Part shown: positions 38,801-49,838 of the stretch, in pieces | How the letters are laid out: every line of letters starts with the position of its first letter | Position numbering within the stretch: the first letter of the stretch is position 1 | Assembly: GCF_001949145.1 (NCBI RefSeq) | Contig: NW_019091668.1 | Location: 133,601 to 197,600, forward strand | From: Acanthaster planci | Taxonomy: Eukaryota > Echinodermata > Asteroidea > Valvatida > Acanthasteridae | DNA: 64,000 nucleotides | Direction: 5' to 3' | Program-made: the position numbers and the translations under genes | Notes under the pieces: model-generated | Database searches by the model: none | What the model saw: the letters and a program-made list of their open reading frames with translations, nothing else | Told to the model about the DNA's origin: nothing

Positions 38801-39452
38801 CCATTTTACAAGCAGATCACGTGATCAATAACCTACACATCCTGAAACACCTCGATACTCACCCACTGTTTTATCATGGGATTGAGACTGGGCATGTCTT
38901 GGCACTTCTAACTGTTGAAACTCATCAGTGGAAGAGCCTGTCAAGACTCGTGATAGGCAGAGAAACACTACACCAATAGCAAGCAGAATGAGCACTTGAT
39001 ACTGACCTAAACAGGAAAAGAATTATGTAACAAACTAGATAAACTGATGAGTGGCAAAGCTTCATTTTGCTGAGGTAATACACTGCTTTCTTATGCAAGA
39101 TATCATATTTTATCTGTAGCATTAAAGTGCTGTTGCTGTTATTCTGATGTAATGAAACAATAACCCTTTCAACATCCTTAACTCACTTTCTTCAGTTTTT
39201 CAAGACTGTGTCAGTAGTTTGACAGAATATATGTTGAAGGAAAGAGCTTGACTTACTCTAAACCCCTTACACACGTGAAATGTTTGAGTTTCAGACCATT
39301 TAACTCAGAAGAGTTCATAGTAACCCCGGCTACTTTCTTTCACCCAGCAACATAAATGATCCAGAGAATCCTTCCAGTATATACCCCTGTGACTTACGTC
39401 TCATCCTTCTCATTTGTCTGATGAGAACTCCAGCTACCTTGTAAGGAAACAT
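23822..39452 (-). CDS. POMGNT1-like type II membrane protein with two ILEI domains and a degraded GT13 domain
   Basis: Exons 5' to 3': 39452-39398, 39006-38863, 38686-38554, 38054-38002, 37875-37825, 36927-36713, 36318-36255, 35893-35737, 35410-35289, 34933-34843, 34505-34312, 33395-33312, 32774-32679, 31607-31531, 30477-30384, 30214-30038, 29655-29592, 29157-28942, 26764-26600, 25852-25721, 24949-24846, 23835-23822. Phases agree throughout; about 833 aa (human POMGNT1 660). A short basic cytosolic tail and one membrane span (VLILLAIGVVFLCL, residues 22-35) are followed by ILEI/FAM3-like domain 1 (about 78-210, SSWVFVGQKG), domain 2 (about 256-395, RDTWVFVGQRG), then a GT13 domain (about 475-820; VSAWNPNG, DDFPGFGW, IIPDVSR). 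POMGNT1 adds GlcNAc to O-mannose in the Golgi. Here the usual E-D/E-D metal site reads Glu567-Asp568-Tyr569, and the WDWDMW catalytic-base region reads Trp648-Arg-Gly-Trp, so activity is doubtful. The last, 14-base exon is the least certain; an alternative acceptor gives a slightly longer tail. Confidence 0.88.
24146..24740. mobile_element. TIR element (TTAACCAC family), copy 2, without the SINE
   Basis: The left end TCAACCACTTCCTGCCGG and right end CCGGCATGAAGTGGTTAA are inverted copies. The interior is the reverse complement of 15658-16558 minus the nested SINE. It lies in the last intron (23836-24845) of the POMGNT1-like gene. Confidence 0.75.
26880..27290. repeat. Head-to-head inverted pair of tRNA-derived SINE-like units
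   Basis: A minus-strand unit (about 26895-27030, CGGTAGGACTCGAACCCACG) and a plus-strand unit (about 27115-27260, CGTGGGCTCGAGTCCTACC) face each other. Outer flanks match in inverted orientation: CAGTGCTTGTCCAAGAGCTT on the left and AAGCTCTCAGACAAGCACTG on the right. The sequence between (AGACAGATGTAGCAGCAGG) matches the spacer of copy 2 at 16280. It lies in a POMGNT1-like intron. Confidence 0.7.
27614..28879. mobile_element. Tc1/mariner-like element, about 1.27 kb, no intact transposase
   Basis: Ends CAGTCAGTCCGCAGCGCATG and CGCACTGCGGACTGACTG are inverted and each is flanked by TA (27612-27613 and 28880-28881), the duplication typical of Tc1/mariner. No long open frame remains, so it is non-autonomous or decayed. 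It lies in the intron 26765-28941 of the POMGNT1-like gene. Confidence 0.8.
30522..30957. mobile_element. Tc1/mariner-like MITE, 436 bases
   Basis: Ends CAGTCATTTGCAAAACTTTA and AAACTTTTGCAAATGACTG form inverted repeats flanked by TA on both sides. Intronic (30478-31530) in the POMGNT1-like gene. Non-coding. Confidence 0.85.
32970..33196. mobile_element. Tc1/mariner-like MITE, 227 bases
   Basis: Ends CACTACTCAAAAAAAGTTTA and TTAACATTTTTTGAGCAGTG are inverted, with TA duplications at 32968-32969 and 33197-33198. Intronic (32775-33311) in the POMGNT1-like gene. Non-coding. Confidence 0.88.
37212..37325. repeat. Tandem repeat, four copies of about 29 bases
   Basis: The unit contains CTTGATTTTATAATCATCCA followed by an A-rich spacer. 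Four nearly identical copies lie in a POMGNT1-like intron. Confidence 0.92.
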
Positions 39453-39557
39453 GAGGCAACACCTGCAGCAGCTGAGCGACTCATGGTCTAACCCAGATCT
39501 CCTACTGTGAAGTATTTTCCTGCTGTAAGGATTTTGTCTTGCAGCAGTTAGACGGGG
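39453..39557 (-). other. Probable 5' UTR part of POMGNT1-like exon 1
   Basis: On minus, a good acceptor (CTATTCTTTCCCAG) ends about 105 bases before the chosen ATG. This suggests at least one further non-coding exon upstream (higher coordinates). An earlier ATG near 39484 runs into TAG in the first exon and would act as a short upstream ORF. Confidence 0.45.
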
Positions 39558-40025
39558 CTGGGAAAGAATAGTTGTGAAAAGAAGTTAATAACTCAAACTG
39601 AAATGGCAAATTTTAAAAACTTTGAAGAACTAAAAATAAAAACATTTCTAATTTGATTGACAGTTTTTTATTCTTCACAACGTAAAGTGAGAAAAAATAC
39701 AGACTAACACAATAAATTCATGAGATGTAATACACGTACATGTACATGTAGGTACTCTTTCACTTTATTGATGAAAAAAGTCTTCTTAATTCCTGATTCA
39801 AGTACTGTACATGTAGTTAAAAATGTTTCTTCCATCATAAAACCGAACGTTTGCCACCAAATGAGTAACACTGGAGCCAACACCACTGAGACACAGGACA
39901 GTGTACTGTGAGTTAGCTATTCACACACAACAAAATGTGGTTTTACTGCCTTTTTCCAATTTTGCATTATATGCCTTTCTCGTCATATTACATGAGGTTT
40001 TATTCTGGCATTTCTTGCAAGCTCT

Positions 40026-40165
40026 GAGCAGGAACAAATGAGGGCATGTTTTGAAATGAAATTGACAGTCCTTTGGTACGCATTCACCGCATAGGTAACA
40101 ATCTAGGATGGTCTTCGCATGCACGCCGAATGCGTGCAAGACTGAGATTTGTCTGGTGTGAAAAT
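40026..40165. repeat. Dispersed repeat shared with 62058-62385
   Basis: GGGCATGTTTTGAAATGAAA, TTGACAGTCCTTTGG, TACGCATTCACCG, and GCCGAATGCGTGCAAG recur in the same order at 62070-62385. There they are interrupted by a palindromic insertion. Family unknown. Confidence 0.7.
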
Positions 40166-40286
40166 GTCATGGATCTGTGAGAAAAATTATTCTCTGCAAA
40201 ACCCTGGAACACCTGCAGGAAGAGAGCTTCATAACTAGTTCTCCACAATGTACGGTACATTAAAGACATCTTATTGGTACATATAC

Positions 40287-40515
40287 GGGTAATTCCAGAA
40301 ATTAAGGGTCCAAAAGTGTGACATTTTTGTGTCCCTGGTACATCTGACCTTTGTTCTTGATTTCAAACTACCCCCTGTTACTATTTGTTTGGCGAGTAAT
40401 TTGCTTTAATTCATCACTCTGGAATATTAGAAAATGTGTTCTAAACTTACAAAATCATATGTCAGAAGTGACAAGGACACGAAAGAAAATGGACCCCTAA
40501 TTTCTGGAATTACCC
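40287..40515. mobile_element. MITE with 25-base terminal inverted repeats
   Basis: Starts GGGTAATTCCAGAAATTAAG and ends CTAATTTCTGGAATTACCC. Flanking ACATATAC and ACATACAA are an imperfect possible 8-base duplication. Non-coding. Confidence 0.82.
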
Positions 40516-40531
40516 ACATACAAGTACAGTA

Positions 40532-40714
40532 TATGAGTAAAACGATTGCGGTTACACCGTGGATCAGTCTCTTCTTAAGTATGTGTGGTTCTGAGAAGAA
40601 TTGGGGAATAACTCGACGTTTCGAATAGTGTACTCTGTCCGGTTCTTCTCAGAACCACACATACTCAAGAAAGAGATTGATCCATGGTGTAACCGCAATC
40701 GTTTTACTCACATA
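40532..40714. mobile_element. Foldback MITE, about 66-base arms
   Basis: The left arm (GAGTAAAACGATTGCGGTTA ... TATGTGTGGTTCTGAGAAG) is mirrored by the right arm ending GCAATCGTTTTACTC. The loop is about 45 bases. It lies 16 bases from the preceding MITE. Confidence 0.88.
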
Positions 40715-40759
40715 GTTCTTTCACCATGAAAACCTTCAAGTCTTAAGTACAGTATACAG

Positions 40760-43700
40760 GGTAGACATGTACATGTAAACTGTACATATTTTGACAAGCC
40801 AGAGACATCAGTCAAGCAGTAGTGGCTGGACTGTTCAATAATCCCTAAAAATGCTGTAAAGCCAGATTTTTACATTTGCACTTGTTAGAGTAAGGTTAAT
40901 ACTCTACCTGGTAAAAAGCCATCTTACAGCTTCAGGTCATGCATAGCATAAAATTATGACTTCTCAAATAATCTCCAAATAATTCCCTTGTGAACCCAAT
41001 ACTCCAGGAATAACTTCAAAAGTTCCATTTAGTAAACAACCTTCACTTGGAAGACNTGAGTGTGCTCAGAAATGTTTGCAGATTGACAGGTACATGTACG
41101 TTGTACACCTCCATGCATCTCCTTTCTATTAACATCATTCCTTTCTCTGATTTCTTTTACTACGGCAGCTCATCAGGTGTCATATCGGTCAACTACACGT
41201 ACATGTATTCCTCTGGAGAGGGCCAAAAACCTCTGTTGGTGAAACACTTGAACTGTAGTCCAGAAGTCACGTTTAAGGCCAAATGTAAACATTCCATCCT
41301 GAGTGGATCACTACATGTACATAATTCCATGCACATGTACTAGCATGGTACAAGTACATGTAGTTCCAGGTGGGCGATGATACATGTACCGGTAGTTTGA
41401 TTCATTCCTGCTTAAAGGGAAACAGAAGTACAGGTACATCCATGCAAAATATCAACAAGTGGCAAGGAAGTCTACCTGTAACTGATCTGTTACTTTGACA
41501 TTGCCATGAGTTGTCAACCAAGCAATCAAATAGTCAAGGGATAAATCATGTAGTGTCACTGCCAATCTACATGGACATGTATGTTCACAATACACACAAT
41601 ATGACGCAGATATGGACAGCTGCCCTGGTAAACTGCATTCATCACTTTAAGAGAGCACCACTTGGACATACATGTAACTCAAAACCATCTACTCATTAAT
41701 GCAAAACCATCAACTGGGAATGATCAAAAGGGACATCATTGGTGGTTTACATGCATGTACACTGCTACAGTCCACTCTACATGCCACTTACAATGCTGCT
41801 ACCTAGGCAAAGCAATGGCTGATTCAGTTTAATCATTAACTGAGATAAGAGTCCTTCTTCTGTTCCCTTCCCCTGCAACAAGATAACTGATAGTAACTCA
41901 GTTTAAACGGTACAGTACATGTACTGGTACATGTACACGTATGTACATGTAGAATTACAGACAGAGCATGCATGCATTATAACACACATGTATTTCACTA
42001 CATGTACACGTACGTACCACTGGAATCTTTTAAACATGTAGAAATGATTTTTATTGCTGAGGGCTTCAGGGCATTGGTAAGTTCAATATGCCTCAATCAC
42101 CTGTCTCTTCAAGGTAGCGCATGGGTTCTATGTCTTGGATTTAATCCCTGCACATTAAATAAGTAATAGTCCTGTATATATCATGTGGGAATCAAAAGAA
42201 TCTGTTCCAAGCCAGCTACTAATAATTCTCATCATTTCAATGTGCCTTTTTATTCACCAATGAATGAAAGTATCATAATCATTGTGTTGTGTACATGTAC
42301 ATGTATGTAGTTGACGCTCATCACATTCCTAGAATCATCAATCTGGACCAAGAGAGGGCACTATTTTCTTGGCAAGGGAGGCTCCTTTCGTCGGAACTGA
42401 ACTTAACTGGTTCACAAACGACTAGGAAATGCACGCTTTACGGTCACACCGCTACCAACAAAATGAATACTTCCAACCAACATGACTCTTTTTAACCAAT
42501 GACACATGAACATGAATGGGAGAGTGCTGCTGCCCAAGGCAGACTATGGACATTACCGGTATGTACATGTACAATGTTTTCCAAACTGAGGCTCAAAGAC
42601 AGCTCCTAGGCCTTTTGTATGGCATGGAAGACTGATGGCTGCAGGTTACCATAGTTAAAGAGTTTTTTTCACTTCAAGCAGATCTTCAAAGCTTCTGAAC
42701 TCATTGCAGTAGTGTCATCAATTTTGGAGGAGGAAAAACATAAACCTTCACCATATGACATGCTGTGAAAGCAGAGTTACCGATACATGTACATGTGCCA
42801 AAACTTGATGTTACATACATGTACCAGGTATGTAAACACCCCAAAATATACAGGTCTACAAGTAAAAGTATGACTACAAGTAGTCATCAAAGGAACCCAA
42901 GTTGGTTCCAACCCAATTTTGTGCAGTAGTTTCCTCTATTTGAAATAAATCCACAACACAATTGCCCTAAACACCACAGTGTTCCTCATCAAACCACTCA
43001 AGATAGATATCTCTCAGAGAAAACAGCACTCAGAAAGCATAAACTATCACTAACTGAACATTTTATCACTGTCCTTTGACTTATGAGTTCCCTGATCTCT
43101 CAAACACTACCAACCAGGTCAAAGACTAACATGATAGATTGTAAATACTTCCCACTGGACCTCACTGTTCCAAGCAAAGATCAATACACCCACAGTGTCA
43201 TGACCTCTAGTGCTCCAGCATTCCGCACATACATTGGACTGCCTTCAAATCTAACCAATTTTTTTTTTTACTCTGAATAAGTTACAGGCACCTCATACAA
43301 TTTCAAAGAAGTGGCACTCCTCCTGCCTGCGCCAAAGAGATATATCAAAACAAATGCTTCAAAAACATATTGGATCTACCAGTACATGTATGTTACACGC
43401 ACCAACAGATGGGCAATCACAAAATCCTTAATTTTTAGGCCAACTGGAACATTCCACATTTCTGTATTAAAAATCTTATAAGTTGACTTCTCACAAGCTT
43501 CAACATATAAGTCATACCTACTCTATCTGTGGAAATGTACATGTAGGTACATGTATTCACAAAAATGTAAAGTTCTGATAAATGACCTACAAAGGTAGGG
43601 AAAGTTTACATGAATGGGGCTTATCTCCTACTGAACACCCCCTAAAAAAAGAGAAGAGTCCTTTCTTTTAAACCATAAAAATCCCAAAACAACAAAATCA

Positions 43701-44790
43701 AATAAATCCTATCCACTCCAAAACAAGAAGGAAAGGATGCCTCAAGGCAGCTCATCTACATACAAATGTACATGTACATGTGCAACACAAATTCCACAAA
43801 TTTCACACTGACCTATTGCCAAGAATTAAACACATGAAAAACCTACCATGGGTGGTCTTGAATCGTAGTTAACTTTTCTACAGAATTTGGCTTTTAAATT
43901 GCTGTCAATCAATAGCTCTTGATGATTCTACACATTTAAATGTACATGCTGTATGTAGCAAATTCACAAGAGGCACGTACAACATTAACAATAAGAATTA
44001 ATTAGATACACAGGCTCAATTTTCCTGTCCTCCTGAAACATCAAGTGATCTGTGGAAGAGATCGCCCGCATGACAACAAAAGCATGGATAAACACCGTCT
44101 CTCTCATATTAAAACACCTGGAAGGGTTACCATAACAACAGTCAGCAGTCCCCCTAGACAGCATTCAATGGATACTTAGAGTGTACATGTATATTGTTCC
44201 ATAAATTATTTAGTACTTACCATGGTTGGCTAGTTCTTACCATGGTTGGCTTCAACTGGACAACATGGGCTATACATTAACTTAAACCAACTATGCGTAT
44301 GTACCCCCGGTACTACCATCCTTTATACTATTGAAAGTCAGCATTTTTCCCTTGCAACCAATTACCGGACCTATCTATCCCCCTGTGATTCCAAAGGAAA
44401 TGTGAAGGCATCTGAATCCATGAATGTATAAGGGAACGCTCTGCTAATGGCCAAGCAGTGTAATAGCTACATACATATAGTACATCATAACATGTAAAAA
44501 TGCATTTAACTCATCCTTGATGGTTTCTACTAGTACTAGGGTCACAGATCATGGGTAAAATATTCCAAGAAAAGGGCGCACAAACAAAACATCATGAATG
44601 GCAAAAACATACCAAGAAAAATAAAGTGTACAAACCGTCATGACAGAGCTCAGGCATTCATATGTAACCTACATGTAGTGTTTAGGCATTAATGAAACAA
44701 AGTGAGGCAAAACTTATCCATGGTTATATTTCATCGCAATAGTTGCTCTAAAATCTCTGTCAATCTACAGGTACATGTATGTTGACAGTT
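40760..44790. repeat. Dense cluster of the palindromic TACATGTA motif
   Basis: TACATGTA or TACATGTAC recurs again and again, for example near 40768, 41091, 41200, 41312, 41354, 41381, 41669, 41916-41950, 42291, 42562, 42784, 43383, 43536, 43768, 44186 and 44772. The motif occurs elsewhere in the window more sparsely. No gene is recognised in this stretch. There is one ambiguous base at 41056. Confidence 0.75.
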
Positions 44791-47700
44791 TGATTTTTCT
44801 TTTATATATTTCAATATTTCAATACTCTTTGAGCATTGCATGAAATTAATGTAAGTCTTTTATTGTGTAATTTCTTTGCCCATTTATGCCATTGGACATT
44901 ATATGCAGTTTCAATAGCTAAAAATAGTTTAGGAAATTTCAATATACAGCAGCTGACAGCTGACAGTAATTTGATCACAACTGAACATTTTGCTTGCCAC
45001 TCCTAATACAGTTCATTTCATTAGTCCCACCCGGCTATTCCTTCCATTACTGTCTCCTGACTGTCTCCTGACTTTTGGAATCATTTTGGTAGATGACTAT
45101 GACATCATACTCAATATCTGTAGAGTCGATGTTGTGAGGTCGAGGGCAATCATGAGGGGAAACTTCATTTAAGCACATGACACATGGTGGATTCCAATTT
45201 GCATGGCTGCTTTATCAGTGGGAAAGTCATATACATGTTTGTACATGTATTCTCACAATTTATAATAATTCAGAAATTCCAAGAGTAGGGTCTGCGCAAT
45301 AGAGCATTGCCTTTGGTTTTCGTGGGGGGGGGGGGAACTGACCAGTTTTACAAGATTAAAATGACAAAAAGGGGGTCCCAAAATATACAACCCCCAACTA
45401 CAGCATTCAGGCCAAATTAAAACTGGGCCATAGTTGGGAAAGGCCGGTCAGCCAGCAGAGGGCGCCAGCATACATGTACATGTAACTAGCCATCAGTCAA
45501 CCATACATGGTGCAATGCGGTTGAAGGGTGTAGTGAACAAATTCAATCCCCACTGAAAACAATGCACTATCAACAAAGTTCGGGGCTCAATTAAATGCAA
45601 GTTAACATTCCTGGAGTTTCTCAAACCAAATTGAAATTGTCTCGACCTTACTCTTTCCATTTCTTTTCAACTTTTGGTGAAAGTGATAGTTCCCAAGTCT
45701 GTTCACAACCATTTTTTAAACAGGTTCCCTCTACTTTCTTGGACACTGAGGACCATTTTTTTCCATAATTGTATCAATGCTACCTTTGGATGGATGTCCC
45801 TAAACCAAGGGAGTTGATCCTGGCTCATATTTCCACAATCTTTCCAATTTTCAGCCGAACAATCTTCCTTTTTCAAAACTGGGGCACTTTTTTATGCTAA
45901 TGAGCATACCCAAAAGAAAATCTGCCAGTTACTGACAGTTTTCTTTAGATCAATGGTCTGACCTAAGCTTTGAAAATATTACACTATTTTCTCCAACTTT
46001 ATAAAAAAGAGTATTTTACAAAAGAAATTTAAATATTGTTTTAAATTTGAAAATAAAATTAGTTCCCATTTTGGACATTTTGTTGACTTTATTCATTTAT
46101 TATGCACTGACTAAAATCAACCCCAGTTTTCAGGTGTTTTCTGGTGTTCTGCTGTATTTTCCTGTTTTTCGAAAGGCCTACATTTATAGAGTAACACCCA
46201 TTTCAAGCATGTCAAAAACTGGTCAGCAGGTCACACTAGTTCTCTTTTAACTTATTTAACTTAGTAGGACCTACTCTTTTTGCTCTCTTTTTTTTTTTTT
46301 CATATAATTTTGTTTCGGAGGTATTGATGAAGGTCTTTGTATGCATATATGCTGATGAGCAGAGTGCGTTACCCCCAGATGTGAAACGCTGTGTGTGTAA
46401 CATGGTGAAGTAGATATATACACCCATTATGGAATCAGAGATGTATATTTGGGGACCCCCAATGTTTTCTGTCATTTTCATCTTTTAAAACTGGCCAGTC
46501 CCTAAAAAAGCAAAAGGCAATGTTTTCTTTATTGCACTGATCCTATTCTTTAGAAATTTCGAATTGTAAATTGTGAGCCATGCTGTACATTGCGACAAAA
46601 ACAGACCAAATTTAATATTAATTTAATTCTAAATGGCAATGGTAATCATGATTATGCCCATGTTAGTCACCCACCTGGCTCCTTTTTTTTCTTCTAGGAG
46701 CCAGTGGCTCCTGTTTTCTCCATAGGCCTAGGCTTTACCCCCAGAGCTGTGAGAGCAGGGCAGATGTCAGACCCCACAGTTCTGGGGGTAGCCTTCGCTT
46801 ATCATGCGCATACTACTGATTGTCATAATTGTGAGAAAATGTGGCTTTCTTAGGCCAAAAAAATAGTCGGTCTCTGGTCGAGTATCGATTTTGAACGTGC
46901 GCATCAACTTTTTTTTGTACATTTTTTTCTAAAAATTTTCAAAACAGCAACCTCTATTTTCAAACCACCTGAATGTTCACAAATAGACTGATTCCTGACC
47001 ACAAGTTCACAAGACAGAAGGGCAATTTGTTCAAGGAACCAGACTAATTTGTGGGTAGCTCGTACCTGGTGATAGATCCGTTACGACTGCTTAATGTTGA
47101 TGTCGAAGTCACACAGTAGATCATGGGTAGGTTACAAAGTTGCAGCCAGCTGAACAACAACAATGGTGGCATGACATGTGATGTGAACGTAGCCAACAAT
47201 TTCAAGGGGGTCATTCGTGTAATTTTAGAGTGGCGGGGGACCGGGTATTCTGCAATTACTCCCAAAACTCAAAACCCTGCCCTCTTTTCACAACATTAAC
47301 CTTAACCTTACAGTTACTGAGCATGATGTCACACATCATACATGTCATACTCATTTCAACGTAAACCTTTCTACCTCCTCCATGGCCTTGCACTTACAAA
47401 TCAAACTGAGCAAGACATGACTTCACTTTGTTTTGTTATTGCACACAACAGGCTGGGCCTGTACTGCACTGTAGTCACGGTACGCGGTAGTGAACCTATG
47501 ATGTAGGTTGAACTGACTGTAGGCCAAACATGCCAAAGACTTAGCACGGACTTCGACTTAGCATGCTTAGTTCCGGAAATTTCAGTGAAACCAAACACTG
47601 AAAAAGTGGGACGTACGTCTTTTCAAAGCAAAGACTACTTCAGGACAGGAAAAGTATTTTATGCTTATACTCACCACTTCAATTCTGACTTCGACAAAGT

Positions 47701-47820
47701 CTAGACTTTAACTCAAGCCTTGGGTCTGGTGTCACTTCAGAACGTACATGTACATTGTACACTGTACACATGTACCTGTAGTACTAGACTCTAACGTACA
47801 ATGTAAATGTACATAGGGCC
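44791..47820. other. Intergenic stretch, no gene recognised
   Basis: Only short frames without family resemblance. Contains a homopolymer G run (about 45325-45337) and the small palindromic element at 46736. It could contain upstream non-coding exons of the minus-strand POMGNT1-like gene. Confidence 0.45.
46736..46790. mobile_element. Short palindromic element (TACCCCCAGA family), copy A
   Basis: Begins TACCCCCAGAGCTGTG and ends CACAGTTCTGGGGGTA, an inverted repeat. Same termini as 60112-60193 and 60382-60471, with different interiors. Confidence 0.8.
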
Positions 47821-48281
47821 NNNNNNNNNNNNNNNNNNNNNNNNNNNNNNNNNNNNNNNNNNNNNNNNNNNNNNNNNNNNNNNNNNNNNNNNNNNNNNNN
47901 NNNNNNNNNNNNNNNNNNNNNNNNNNNNNNNNNNNNNNNNNNNNNNNNNNNNNNNNNNNNNNNNNNNNNNNNNNNNNNNNNNNNNNNNNNNNNNNNNNNN
48001 NNNNNNNNNNNNNNNNNNNNNNNNNNNNNNNNNNNNNNNNNNNNNNNNNNNNNNNNNNNNNNNNNNNNNNNNNNNNNNNNNNNNNNNNNNNNNNNNNNNN
48101 NNNNNNNNNNNNNNNNNNNNNNNNNNNNNNNNNNNNNNNNNNNNNNNNNNNNNNNNNNNNNNNNNNNNNNNNNNNNNNNNNNNNNNNNNNNNNNNNNNNN
48201 NNNNNNNNNNNNNNNNNNNNNNNNNNNNNNNNNNNNNNNNNNNNNNNNNNNNNNNNNNNNNNNNNNNNNNNNNNNNNNNNN
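47821..48281. other. Assembly gap (461 Ns)
   Basis: Unsequenced bases. Any open frame crossing it is an artefact. Confidence 0.99.
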
Positions 48282-48282
48282 T

Positions 48283-48340
48283 GGGGGGGTACTTTTTCTG
48301 CGCCTCCGCCTGGCGGAGAATTTTCCTTAAATTGGGACAC
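48283..48340. repeat. Repeat fragment shared with 60829-60880 (inverted)
   Basis: GTACTTTTTCTGCGCCTCCG and GCCTGGCGGAGAATTTTCC match the reverse complement of the stretch near 60850. The fragment touches the gap, so its full extent is unknown. Core CTCCGCCTGGCGGAG is itself a palindrome. Confidence 0.65.
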
Positions 48341-48556
48341 TGCACCCACAAGTTACGTTTACGCATTTCAGAAACACTATGATACTTCAATGGTAGCCAG
48401 AGGCCTTTCCACTTTCATCAAACGAATCACTGGATACCAGCCAAATTTTTTTAATCAAATTAATACCCTGACTCCTTTGCGCATATTTTTACGATTAAGG
48501 CTGACTGCTACCAGACTACATTTTGTTATGCAAATGATGGAACGGTTAGACCAATA

Positions 48557-48600
48557 CCAAAGATCGTATAGCGCGCGTAGCGGTGCTATACGATCTTTGG
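48557..48600. repeat. Perfect 16-base-stem hairpin flanked by direct repeats
   Basis: CCAAAGATCGTATAGC and GCTATACGATCTTTGG are exact reverse complements around a 12-base GC-rich loop. CCAATA stands immediately on both sides, as a target duplication would. Confidence 0.9.
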
Positions 48601-49001
48601 CCAATACGAACAATATGGTTAATGACGTCATATTTCTACCACGCCTTCATTCATTCATCAACATCATCAGCTGACGAAACGTAGTAACAACGTACACATG
48701 CGACACACAAACGTAAATGTACACAAATATCGTATTTCCGCGAGCGACTCATCAACTCGTGCTCTTACATGCAGCAGCGACACCAACAAGAAAGCCTGTA
48801 GTATTGGTAGTGACGTTCAGTGATCATCTTATCACAGAACAAGGATTTCATCCAAAATCTTGAGACGATTTTGAAATACAGTAGGCCTAGTCCATATCCT
48901 GTGGAACACAATTTTGGGAAAGGTGAGGAGAGACACAAACAAGCCATCATTCACAATTCGTATCAATTTTAGCACGCTGAACCCGTGCTTTGAGTTTCGA
49001 A

Positions 49002-49838
49002 ATGATGCATGAAATTGCGCAATCTGAGCAAGTAACTAGGATAAGCTTTTCCTTGTGCAAAAGTTGGCGAGGGTGTCCCATGGCTGTGGTCTCAACGAGT
49101 GAAGAGAATTTAAGCTTTCACGAAGAAGTTGCAGCTGAGTCGGTTCCAATTGCAGAATGTGACAAGGTCTCTGGCGAAGCTCGGAAGAGGCGTCACCGCC
49201 GAGGGAGGACCCGCCACCGACACCGACTTTCGAAGCACAGACGAGACCAGCAGCGGGCACGGTGTTTGAAAAGGGTCATGGGGGCTCCAAGGAATGACAA
49301 CGAGTACCTGATGAGCCAGTACGCCCAGGGACAGCTTCAAGAGGTGCCTTTTTATGAGTCACATCCACCTCCTCATCAGTTCAACCATCCAGCCTGCCAG
49401 TGTCCAGGGTTGTCCTTACAAAGCTGCCTTTCCTCCTTAGGGATGGAGGACATTACCCCACAAAGAGGATCGCCAGATACCTGCAGTTCAAGCCCCTCCG
49501 ACTACAGCAGCTTGCCAAGCTCCCCTGACGAGGACAGTTGTCACTATGGTTACAGAGACCTCTATCCAGCTTCTTACAAACAGCCTGAGAGAACTGATCA
49601 TGCTGAAGTAGAAATAGGGCATGGCATCATTATAGGTGGAGCAGATGCAGATTTCGTGAAGAGAAACTTTGAAGAGGAGTATGCCAACAACATCACAAGG
49701 GGCCTGGAAGAAGCGTCAAAGGAAGAACTGATCTTGAAATGCATAGCACTTATGAAGAAGCTTAGGGAACTTGAGCAGGGCAAGGTGTCAAGAGTGGCAG
49801 AAAATCACGTTTTGAGAAGTGAACATATGTTCTGCTAG
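49002..49838 (+). CDS. HEXIM-like inhibitor of P-TEFb (7SK snRNP component)
   Basis: HEXIM proteins bind 7SK RNA and hold P-TEFb (CDK9/cyclin T) inactive in the nucleus. Single exon, 278 aa (human HEXIM1 359, HEXIM2 286), and vertebrate HEXIM genes are also intronless in their coding part. The ATG at 49002 has a purine at -3; a second ATG follows directly, and a third at 49080 would give a 252-aa form. Features: a basic Arg/His-rich RNA-binding stretch RKRRHRRGRTRHRHRLSKHR (61-80); APRNDNEYLM (95-104), aligning with the APYNTTQFLM motif; a Ser/Pro/acidic middle; and C-terminal DFVKRNFEEEYANNITRGLE...SKEELI (217-244), matching the cyclin-T-binding segment FLQRDFSETYE...SKQELI. The PYNT tyrosine is replaced by Arg97. 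The second half of the usual coiled coil is missing. Divergent gene order: it points away from the minus-strand POMGNT1-like gene. Confidence 0.85.
   Translation: MMHEIAQSEQVTRISFSLCKSWRGCPMAVVSTSEENLSFHEEVAAESVPIAECDKVSGEARKRRHRRGRTRHRHRLSKHRRDQQRARCLKRVMGAPRNDNEYLMSQYAQGQLQEVPFYESHPPPHQFNHPACQCPGLSLQSCLSSLGMEDITPQRGSPDTCSSSPSDYSSLPSSPDEDSCHYGYRDLYPASYKQPERTDHAEVEIGHGIIIGGADADFVKRNFEEEYANNITRGLEEASKEELILKCIALMKKLRELEQGKVSRVAENHVLRSEHMFC

Noticed and set aside
47732-48390. Long open frames of about 200 codons on both strands
   Set aside because: They run through the block of Ns; artefact of the gap.
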